Positions 8,031-14,902 of a DNA stretch of 25,032 nucleotides are shown here, piece after piece (within the stretch, counting starts at the first letter, position 1; each line of letters starts with the position of its first letter). Below the pieces are notes generated by a model. That model made no database searches and was not told the DNA's origin. It saw only the letters and a program-made list of their open reading frames with translations. The stretch covers positions 1 through 25,032 of the forward strand of contig JBMNNS010000018.1 of assembly GCA_050942625.1 (NCBI GenBank), read 5' to 3'. The stretch is from JBMNNS01 sp050942625 (lineage in GTDB: Bacteria; Bacillota; Dethiobacteria; DTU022; UBA8154). The position numbers were made by a program, and so were the translations under genes.

Positions 8031-9491
8031 TTGAAGGATTTCACTACCGGCAATGAAGCCAGCATCCTCTTTAGATTTACACTTCCGATGCTTATAGGCA
8101 ACGTTTTCCAACAGCTTTACAGCACGGTTGATAGTATTATCGTGGGCCAGGCTTTAGGCAAAAATGCCCTGGCTGCTGTCGGCACAAGCTTTCCGGTTAT
8201 TTTCCTGCTGATCTCTTTGATCATGGGGATAACCATGGGCACAAATATTTTAGTTGCCCAGTATTATGGTGCCCGGGAAATGCAGAAGGTCAAAAAAACA
8301 ATCGATACCGCCTATATTTTTTTATTTGTGGCCTCTTTAACAATCACTGCCCTGGGTTTGATTCTCAGCAAACCTGTCCTCATTTTGCTGCAAACCCCTC
8401 CGGAAGTGCTACCTTTGGCCAAGCAGTACATGGACATTACCTTTATTGGTATTATTACTGTTTTTGGGTATAATTCCATCAACTCCATTTTAAGGGGCCT
8501 GGGAGATTCTAAAACCCCGCTGTTTTTTTTAATTATCGCCACTGTGATTAATATTGTCCTGGATCTCCTTTTCATCCTGGTCTTTAACTGGGGGGTAGCT
8601 GGGGCTGCCTGGGCTACTGTAATTGCCCAGGGCTTTTCCTTTGTTTTTGGGTTGTACTATTTAAACCGTTTCCATGAACTATTTAACTTTAACCTCAGGG
8701 ATATGCACTTTAGCCCGGATATCTTCCGCCTTAGCCTTAAAATTGGATTACCCACCGGGGTTCAACAGATGCTGGTCGGCTCCGGGTTGATGGTTCTTTT
8801 TCGTATTGTAAACGGCTTTGGCCCTGCTGTTGTCGCCGCTTACACCGCCGCAACAAGGATCGATTCTTTTGCCTCCATGCCCGCCATAAATTTTTCGGCA
8901 GCCGTTTCCTCCTTTGTTGGGCAAAACTTGGGGGCCGGAAAGCCGGAACGAGTAAAAAAAGGGTACCTGGCCGCCCTGGGTATGTCCACGCTCATTTCAC
9001 TAACCATGACCATTATTACCCTTATTTTTAGCGAGCAATTGATCGCCCTGTTTAATTCGGACCCGGAGGTTATCGAAGCCGGTGCCAGTTATTTAGTTAT
9101 TGTGGGCCTATTTTACATTGTTTTTTCCACTATGTTCATCACCAATGGGGTCATGCGTGGTGCCGGCGATACCTTCATCCCCATGCTGATAACCCTGCTT
9201 TCGCTTTGGCTGGTCAGGGTCCCGGCGGCAGACCTCCTTTCACAAAGGTACGGTTCAGACGGAATCTGGTGGGGCATACCCCTGGGTTGGCTTCTGGGAG
9301 CGGCTCTTAGCATTGGGTATTATCTAACTGGGCGCTGGAAATCCAAAGTAGTTGTCAGGGAAAAGGAACCGTCCCCGGATGGGATGGGGGAAGAAGATGA
9401 ATATGATAGTAGTATTGCAAAACCGGCAGAAAAAGAAGTGACAGGAGAACCGTCCGAGACCACTGAAAAAGCCCCGAATGTGTCATTCTGA
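8031..9491 (+). CDS. MATE family multidrug/cation antiporter
   Basis: This integral membrane protein of about 486 residues has the DinF/NorM-like MATE pattern: N-terminal KDFTTGNEASILFRFTLPMLIGNVFQQLYSTVDSIIVGQALG, GTSFP, GTNILVAQYYGA, INSILRGLGDSKTP in the first half, and the duplicated second half with VGQNLGAGKPERVKKGY and NGVMRGAGDTFIPM. Twelve membrane helices are expected; it exports drugs or metabolites using Na+ or H+. The start is uncertain: TTG 8031 is the first conventional codon, but the only good SD (AAGGAG 8001-8006) is 24 nt away and instead fits ATT 8013 or ATC 8016 in the same frame. The stretch after the last helix (about 45 residues from REKEPSP) is charged, low in conservation and partly made of repeat-like DNA, ending inside a short interspersed repeat that supplies the TGA. 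Confidence 0.93.
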   Translation: MKDFTTGNEASILFRFTLPMLIGNVFQQLYSTVDSIIVGQALGKNALAAVGTSFPVIFLLISLIMGITMGTNILVAQYYGAREMQKVKKTIDTAYIFLFVASLTITALGLILSKPVLILLQTPPEVLPLAKQYMDITFIGIITVFGYNSINSILRGLGDSKTPLFFLIIATVINIVLDLLFILVFNWGVAGAAWATVIAQGFSFVFGLYYLNRFHELFNFNLRDMHFSPDIFRLSLKIGLPTGVQQMLVGSGLMVLFRIVNGFGPAVVAAYTAATRIDSFASMPAINFSAAVSSFVGQNLGAGKPERVKKGYLAALGMSTLISLTMTIITLIFSEQLIALFNSDPEVIEAGASYLVIVGLFYIVFSTMFITNGVMRGAGDTFIPMLITLLSLWLVRVPAADLLSQRYGSDGIWWGIPLGWLLGAALSIGYYLTGRWKSKVVVREKEPSPDGMGEEDEYDSSIAKPAEKEVTGEPSETTEKAPNVSF

Positions 9492-9515
9492 ATGAACGAA
9501 GTGAATGAAGAATCT
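9438..9515. repeat. Patchwork of short interspersed-repeat-like sequences at the MATE 3' end
   Basis: gtgacaggagaaccgtcc (9438-9455) joins cgagaccactgaaa (9455-9468, also at 6654) and then tgtcattctgaatgaacg...gaagaatct (9481-9515). The last resembles the TGTCATTCTGAGCG...GAAGAATCT repeat that is scattered in many bacterial genomes. The final MATE codons and stop lie inside it. gaaccgtcc also occurs at 9366-9374. Confidence 0.55.
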
Positions 9516-9527
9516 ATTAAGCTGGTT

Positions 9528-9547
9528 TCTGTCACCTTCTGTCACCT
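9528..9547. repeat. 10-bp tandem repeat in the MATE/ABC convergent gap
   Basis: tctgtcacct occurs twice in a row between the stops of the MATE gene and the ABC gene. The same AGGTGACAG core recurs at 14880-14888, in the other convergent gap (polymerase/pcrA). No clear intrinsic terminator is visible in this gap. Confidence 0.7.
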
Positions 9548-9553
9548 TTAACC

Positions 9554-11665
9554 TTAGTTGGCTCCGGCAAACTGGCTTTCATAAAGATCGTAATAGAAAC
9601 CTTTCCTGGCAAGCAATTCTTCATGGTTACCTATTTCCATAATTTTACCCTCATTCATGACCAGGATCTGTGCTGCATCCCTGATGGTAGATAATCTATG
9701 GGCAATCACAAAGCTTGTTTTCCCCTGCATAAGATTGGCCAGTGCCTTCTGGATAAGCACCTCTGTCCTGGTGTCGACGCTGCTGGTTGCTTCATCAAAA
9801 ATAAGTATTGCCGGGTCAGTCAGGATGGCCCTTGCTATCGTTAGAAGCTGTTTTTGCCCCTCTGAAACATTGGTGGTCTCTTCATTTAAAACTGTATTAT
9901 AGCCCTCCGGCAGGGTTCTGATGAAGTGATCGGCATGGGCTGCCTGGGCTGCCTTCACGATTTCCTCCATGGTGGCCTCCTGTTTCCCATAGGCGATATT
10001 ATCCTTAATAGTCCCCTTAAATAGCCAAGCTTCCTGCAAAACCATGCCAAACATTTTGCGCAGTTCATTGCGCCTGAGGTCCCTGATGTCAATACCATCT
10101 ATAGTGATCCTCCCGGCATCTATTTCATAAAAACGCATTAACAGATTCACAAGGGTAGTTTTGCCGGCTCCAGTTGGTCCTACGATTGCTACAGTATGCC
10201 CGGCTTTAACCTCCAGGTTAAAATTCTGCAGGAGAGGTACATCCTTTTTATAACTAAAGCTTACGTTTTCAAAGCGCACCAGTCCCTGGGGGAATTTTAG
10301 GGCCCTAGCTTCCGTTTTATCCGGGATTTCTACCTCTTCGTCCAGGATTTCGAAAACCCGTTCCGCACAAGCCAACGTGGATTGAATGATGTTGGCTATG
10401 TTTGCAGTTTGGGTAATGGGCATTGTAAAAGAACGTGAGTACTGAATAAAAGCAAGGATATCCCCCAGCCCTAAGAGATTTCTTGTAATCCAGATACTGC
10501 CGACAATGCTGATACATACATACCCCAAATTACTAATAAAGTTTAGAAGCGGAAACATGATCCCTGAAACAAATTGGGCCTTCCACCCGGCGCTATAAAG
10601 CCTTTTGTTAATAGTTTCAAATTTCCCTATAACGTCCTTTTCACGTCCAAACGCCTTCACGACCTTATGAGCGGCATACATTTCCTCTACATGGCCGCTA
10701 AGTTCACCAAGTTCCAGCTGCTGAGCAGCAAAGTACTTTTGGGACCTCTTGGCTATCAGAATCGTGGCTGCAATATAAAGGGGTAGTGTCCCCAGCACAA
10801 TTAGCGTGAGGATAGGGCTAATCGTCAACATCATCACTACATAACCTATAATGGAAACAACGGCGGTAATCATCTGCACTAAGCTTTGCTGCAGGGTCGC
10901 GGCAATTGTATCAACATCATTGGTCACCCGGCTTAAAATATCACCGTGAGGATGATGATCAAAATATTTTAGCGGTAACCGGGCTAATTTTTGATCAACT
11001 TCCCTGCGCAAATCCCGTACGGTTTTCTGCGAAACCCCGGACATTACCAAACCCATACCCAGGCTGCAAAAGGCACTTAAAACATACATTCCTAAAAGGA
11101 TTAAAATGATATCCCTGATATAATGAAAATCATATTCCCCATTAGTTTCCTCTATTGCCCTGATGACCCCCTCTATTTGCTCCTGGGTCAGGTTAATCTG
11201 TTGTGAACCGGCCTCTCCATGCAATATTATTTTGGGACCCAAATCCATTATCTTCCGGACCAAAGCAGCCTTCTCTGTAGCGTTTTGCACCGAACCCAAC
11301 AAAGGAAGCCCAATAAATTTTTCAACAGCCTCCTTTATTTCAGGGTCTATTGCAGGATCTACTGCATAATAGCCCTGCTGGTCGGGAAACCCTTCTTGTA
11401 ATTTCGTCCCCTCCCAATGCCTAATCTGTTCCAGCACACGGGTTTGAATTTCGGCTATATTCTGCAACATCATTTTAGCCATATAACCATCTTGTAATTT
11501 ATTAACCGCCCTACTGGTTACCTTGGGAGCGGCAATTGTAAAAATGGTGCTGGCAATGGCCAAGATAAAGACAATAAGCAGGTTAAAGAGATGTGGTTTT
11601 AAATAGCGAAGTAGCCTTTTAAAACTCCCTTTAAAATCCCTGGGTGCTTTCCTGGGTTTTTTCAT
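9554..11665 (-). CDS. ABC exporter half-transporter, catalytic-site subunit with large TM1-TM2 insert
   Basis: This 703-residue membrane-ABC fusion has TM1 at about 27-46, TM2 at about 183-205, and an ATPase domain with Walker A GPTGAGKT (496-503), Q-loop VLQEAWLF, Walker B ILIFDE with catalytic Glu625, and H-loop AHR (His656). Its signature is VSEGQ (600-604) instead of LSGGQ, so it is degenerate. About 125 residues between TM1 and TM2 (about 55-182) are polar and helical-looking, a segment that is short in standard exporters and would face outside. The gene overlaps its partner by the 4-nt ATGA, so the two are translationally coupled. Together they match heterodimeric exporters such as BmrC/BmrD and TM287/288, with this chain giving the Walker A/B and His of the competent site. 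The substrate is unknown; drug or lipid export is likely. Confidence 0.94.
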   Translation of the reverse strand: MKKPRKAPRDFKGSFKRLLRYLKPHLFNLLIVFILAIASTIFTIAAPKVTSRAVNKLQDGYMAKMMLQNIAEIQTRVLEQIRHWEGTKLQEGFPDQQGYYAVDPAIDPEIKEAVEKFIGLPLLGSVQNATEKAALVRKIMDLGPKIILHGEAGSQQINLTQEQIEGVIRAIEETNGEYDFHYIRDIILILLGMYVLSAFCSLGMGLVMSGVSQKTVRDLRREVDQKLARLPLKYFDHHPHGDILSRVTNDVDTIAATLQQSLVQMITAVVSIIGYVVMMLTISPILTLIVLGTLPLYIAATILIAKRSQKYFAAQQLELGELSGHVEEMYAAHKVVKAFGREKDVIGKFETINKRLYSAGWKAQFVSGIMFPLLNFISNLGYVCISIVGSIWITRNLLGLGDILAFIQYSRSFTMPITQTANIANIIQSTLACAERVFEILDEEVEIPDKTEARALKFPQGLVRFENVSFSYKKDVPLLQNFNLEVKAGHTVAIVGPTGAGKTTLVNLLMRFYEIDAGRITIDGIDIRDLRRNELRKMFGMVLQEAWLFKGTIKDNIAYGKQEATMEEIVKAAQAAHADHFIRTLPEGYNTVLNEETTNVSEGQKQLLTIARAILTDPAILIFDEATSSVDTRTEVLIQKALANLMQGKTSFVIAHRLSTIRDAAQILVMNEGKIMEIGNHEELLARKGFYYDLYESQFAGAN

Positions 11666-13386
11666 GCAATTTCCCCCCTGGACAGCTGTGAGAAAACAAT
11701 TTCACGGTAAATATCACAGGCAGCAAGCAATTCCTGGTGTGTCCCTATACCGACAATTTCCCCTTCATCTAAGACAATAATCTTGTCGGCATGCATGATA
11801 GTCCCAACCCTTTGGGCAACAAAAAAAACTATTGCCCGAGCAATTTCCCCCTGCAGGGCCGCCCGCAAACGGGCATCCGTTTTAAAATCAAGGGCTGAAA
11901 AACAATCGTCAAAGATATAAATTTCTGCCTTTCTTGCCAGTGATCGGGCAATAGTGAGGCGCTGTTTTTGCCCACCAGAAAGATTTATTCCACCCTGGGC
12001 AATCCAGTATTCAAAACCGTCCTCATTGCTTTTGATAAATCCAGTTGCCTGTGAAATTTCAGCTGCACGCCTGATATCTTCGTCTGAAGCTTGTTCATTA
12101 CCAAACCTTATATTATCAGCGACCGTTCCCGTAAAAAGCATTGCTTTTTGAGGGACCAGGCCAATTTTGGCACGAAGATTCCCAAGAGGTATCTCCCGGA
12201 TATCCTTTCCTCCCAACAGGATGCTGCCGCTGTCCACATCATAAAACCTGAGTAGGAGGTTCATCAGGGTAGATTTGCCTGCACCGGTACCCCCAATGAT
12301 GGCTGTTATTTCACCAGGGTGTGCTGTAAAGGATATATTTTTTAAAAGAGGCCTTTCCGACCCAGGATAGGCAAAGGTTACATCCCTAAATTCCAGATAG
12401 CCCTTCTCTGCAGCAACCTTTATTTCCAGGGTCTCCATTTTTTCCGAGACGGTTTCTAGAACCCCATTAACCCTGACGGCTGCAGCCTGGGCACGGGGAA
12501 CCATAATAAACATCATGGCCAGCATCAACGTAGACATTAAAATCATCATCACATACTGTATGAATGCTGCCAGCGCCCCCAGATCCATCTCACCGGCACT
12601 AAGGAGAAACCCTCCATACCACAGCACGGCCAATGTAGTAAGGTTCATGATCAACATAATAGAAGGCATCATAAAAGCCATGATCCTATTTACCCTGATA
12701 TAGTTGTTAGTCAGATCCACATTTGCCTTCATAAAACGTTTCTGTTCATATTCAGAGGTATTAAAAGCACGGATAACACGCATACCGGTCAATTTCTCCC
12801 GTAAAACCAGGTTAATTTGGTCGATTTTAACCTGTACCAATTTAAAAAGGGGCATCAGCTTGGAGGCAATCAAAACCACAACACCGGCCAAAACCGGCAT
12901 GGCAATGGCAAGCGCCCAGGTAAGCCGCCTGCTGGCCTGAAAAGCCATGATTATGCCACCAACACCCATCATTGGTGCGCTGATCATCATTCTCAGGATC
13001 ATGATCGTAACCATTTGAATCTGGTTGATGTCATTTGTAGTCCTGGTAATCAAGGTGGCAGTGCCGAACTGCTCAAATTCATAGAGGGGTTGGCTCATGA
13101 CTTTGCTGAAGGCCTTGCTTCGCAAAAGAGTACCAAAACCCACCGCTGTTTTAGAGGTTAAAAGGCTGGCCAAAACCGAGCTAATAACCCCTCCCCCAGC
13201 AATTAGTAGCATAACCCCCCCAATTTGCATGATCCTGTCGGGATCGCCCTGCATTACCCCCTCATTGATAATGCGAGCCATCAAATTGGGAAGATAAAGG
13301 TCTCCCAACGTCTGTAAAAAGACAAAGACCAACACACCTGCAGCCATGCCGGTATAGGGTTTAAAAAACCTGGCGAGTTTTAACAT
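11662..13386 (-). CDS. ABC exporter half-transporter, degenerate-site subunit
   Basis: This 574-residue half-transporter has an N-terminal six-helix membrane domain (about 1-310) and an ATPase domain: Walker A GGTGAGKS (365-372), Q-loop VPQKAMLF, intact signature LSGGQ (469-473), Walker B IYIFDD where Asp494 replaces the catalytic Glu, and AQR where Gln525 replaces the H-loop His. These two substitutions are the hallmark of the non-hydrolysing site in heterodimeric exporters. The intact LSGGQ would complete the competent site of the 703-residue partner, whose own degenerate VSEGQ faces this chain's nucleotide. AAAGGAG lies 8 nt before ATG. It is the first gene of the two-gene operon, and a GC-rich stem-loop lies just upstream in the leader. 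Confidence 0.95.
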   Translation of the reverse strand: MLKLARFFKPYTGMAAGVLVFVFLQTLGDLYLPNLMARIINEGVMQGDPDRIMQIGGVMLLIAGGGVISSVLASLLTSKTAVGFGTLLRSKAFSKVMSQPLYEFEQFGTATLITRTTNDINQIQMVTIMILRMMISAPMMGVGGIIMAFQASRRLTWALAIAMPVLAGVVVLIASKLMPLFKLVQVKIDQINLVLREKLTGMRVIRAFNTSEYEQKRFMKANVDLTNNYIRVNRIMAFMMPSIMLIMNLTTLAVLWYGGFLLSAGEMDLGALAAFIQYVMMILMSTLMLAMMFIMVPRAQAAAVRVNGVLETVSEKMETLEIKVAAEKGYLEFRDVTFAYPGSERPLLKNISFTAHPGEITAIIGGTGAGKSTLMNLLLRFYDVDSGSILLGGKDIREIPLGNLRAKIGLVPQKAMLFTGTVADNIRFGNEQASDEDIRRAAEISQATGFIKSNEDGFEYWIAQGGINLSGGQKQRLTIARSLARKAEIYIFDDCFSALDFKTDARLRAALQGEIARAIVFFVAQRVGTIMHADKIIVLDEGEIVGIGTHQELLAACDIYREIVFSQLSRGEIA

Positions 13387-13421
13387 ACTTGTCTCTCCTT
13401 TATCCCCTGGTTATTTACAAA

Positions 13422-13443
13422 GCCGGGGTCCAATAGCCCCGGC
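13422..13443 (-). other. GC-rich stem-loop in the leader of the ABC exporter operon
   Basis: GCCGGGG and CCCCGGC form a perfect 7-bp stem around an 8-nt loop, about 20 nt upstream of the ribosome site of the first ABC gene. On the minus strand it is followed by TTTGTAAAT, a poor U tract, so it is not a classical terminator. It could be an attenuator or RNA stabiliser. No convincing leader peptide was found (an 18-codon ATG frame upstream lacks an SD). Confidence 0.5.
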
Positions 13444-13564
13444 CAATTTTCACCAAGGTCAAGCTGTACAAAGGTTAATTCTACTTGGCGGCAATCAAAA
13501 CCTGCTATCTATGAAGGAGAAAATCGGGGAGGTTGATTTACAGAAATTACATTCGTGAACTTTG

Positions 13565-13593
13565 TTGCCTTGTAGCCAGGACTGGGCTATAAT
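13565..13593 (+). promoter_or_regulatory. Sigma-A promoter of the Y-family polymerase gene
   Basis: TTGCCT (13565-13570), a 17-nt spacer and a perfect TATAAT (13588-13593). Transcription would start near 13600, inside the LexA-type operator. Confidence 0.7.
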
Positions 13594-13596
13594 TAT

Positions 13597-13610
13597 AGAA
13601 CATCAGTTCT
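13597..13610 (+). promoter_or_regulatory. LexA (SOS) operator
   Basis: AGAACATCAGTTCT is a perfect 5-bp-arm palindrome with the core GAAC-N4-GTTC, the Gram-positive LexA (DinR) box. It begins 3 nt after the -10 and covers the expected transcription start, the right place for repression. It precedes an error-prone polymerase, a typical SOS gene. Confidence 0.82.
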
Positions 13611-13625
13611 ATGGGGGGTGTTGCT

Positions 13626-14867
13626 TTGCCGCGGACAAAAATAATCATGCTTGTTGATATGGAATCCTTCTATGCCAGTGTCGAAGTCGCCAAGAACCCC
13701 CTCTTGCAGGGAAAGCCTGTGGCGGTTTGTGGTAATCCACAGGAAAGGCGGGGTATTGTCTTAGCTGCCACCAGGGAGGCCAAGGCCTTTGGCATTAAAA
13801 CTGGCATGGCCGCATGGGAATGTACCGCCCTATGCCCGCAGATCATCCTGATCAGGCCCCACATGCAGGACTACATTGATGCCTCCCTAAAAATTACGGA
13901 TATCCTGGCCAGGTTCAGTGATCGAGTTTCCCCCTACTCCATTGATGAACAATTTTTAGACATGACCGGGTGTGAAAGACTATTTGGTTCCCCTGAGGAG
14001 ATGGCCAGGCTTATGATTAAAAATATCCGGGAGGAAACCGGCTTGACCTGCCGTGTGGGAATTGGGGAAAACCCCCTGCAGGCCAAAATGGCCTGTGACT
14101 GTTTCGCTAAAAGAAATAGGGAGGGATTTTTCAAATTATCATACCAAAATTATGCACAGCATATCTGGCCCCTGCCCATCAGGGATCTCTTTGGTGTGGG
14201 CAGACGCATGGAGCATAATTTTTTCAACATTGGAGTGCGCACCATTGGCCATTTAGCACAGTTGCCCAGGGAGAACCTGAAATGGAGGTGGGGCGTAAAC
14301 GGGGAAGTTTTGTGGCTTAATGCGCAAGGGATTGATTATTCTACAATAAAGCCGCCTGGGGATGAGAAGGATAATCGCAAAAGGGTTGGCCATTCCATAA
14401 CTCTGCCCCGGGACTACTGCTCTAAAAAGGAAATAGAAGTTGTTTTGCTGGAGATTACAGAAGAGGTCTGCCGGCGGGTCAGGGCCTGGGGCAAGGCGGG
14501 GCGCATTGTCAACGTCTACTGCCGGGGGGCCGATTTTGATTTTCCCACCGGCTTTGCCAGGCAGCTAAAAATGCCTGCACCAACGGCGATCACAATGGAT
14601 GTCTATGCCTATGTTCTAAAACTTTTTCATCTTCACTGGAACCGGCAGCCGGTCAGGGCCCTTGGTGTTAGCCTGGCCGGCCTCCTGGACTGGCATGAAA
14701 TTCAACTTTCCCTGGTAGAACCTCAGGAAAAAAAAATAGCCCTGAGCAAAGTAATGGACTCCATTAGGAACCGCCACGGTCCTCTTAGCCTTTTCAGATC
14801 CTCCTCCCTGACAGCAGGCGGGATGCTTTTTAACCGGGCCACCAAAATCGGTGGGCATGAAGCCTGA
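13626..14867 (+). CDS. Y-family DNA polymerase (UvrX/YqjW-like, DinB/UmuC superfamily)
   Basis: This 413-residue translesion polymerase has catalytic D11 in VDMESFYASVE, the steric-gate/fingers region with VLAATREAKAFGIKTGM, and the acidic pair D107-E108 in YSIDEQFLD. A thumb helix-hairpin-helix follows (LPIRDLFGVGRRM), then a little-finger domain. QLSLVE (360-365) resembles a beta-clamp binding motif. The TTG at 13626 is preferred because GGGGGGTG lies 5 nt before it. ATG 13611 would begin directly after the LexA box, within about 11 nt of the predicted transcript start, and would lack an SD; it would add five residues. The clamp motif and IDEQFLD favour the UvrX/YqjW subgroup over classical Pol IV. 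Expression is likely induced by DNA damage. Confidence 0.93.
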   Translation: MPRTKIIMLVDMESFYASVEVAKNPLLQGKPVAVCGNPQERRGIVLAATREAKAFGIKTGMAAWECTALCPQIILIRPHMQDYIDASLKITDILARFSDRVSPYSIDEQFLDMTGCERLFGSPEEMARLMIKNIREETGLTCRVGIGENPLQAKMACDCFAKRNREGFFKLSYQNYAQHIWPLPIRDLFGVGRRMEHNFFNIGVRTIGHLAQLPRENLKWRWGVNGEVLWLNAQGIDYSTIKPPGDEKDNRKRVGHSITLPRDYCSKKEIEVVLLEITEEVCRRVRAWGKAGRIVNVYCRGADFDFPTGFARQLKMPAPTAITMDVYAYVLKLFHLHWNRQPVRALGVSLAGLLDWHEIQLSLVEPQEKKIALSKVMDSIRNRHGPLSLFRSSSLTAGGMLFNRATKIGGHEA

Positions 14868-14902
14868 GAGAAATGTGTAAGGTGACAGTGAACTTTAGGC
14901 CG

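Noticed and set aside
7889..8101. Small minus-strand membrane protein gene of 70 residues
   Set aside because: It overlaps the start of the MATE gene on the other strand, has no good ribosome site, and its N-terminal half is a shadow of conserved MATE codons.
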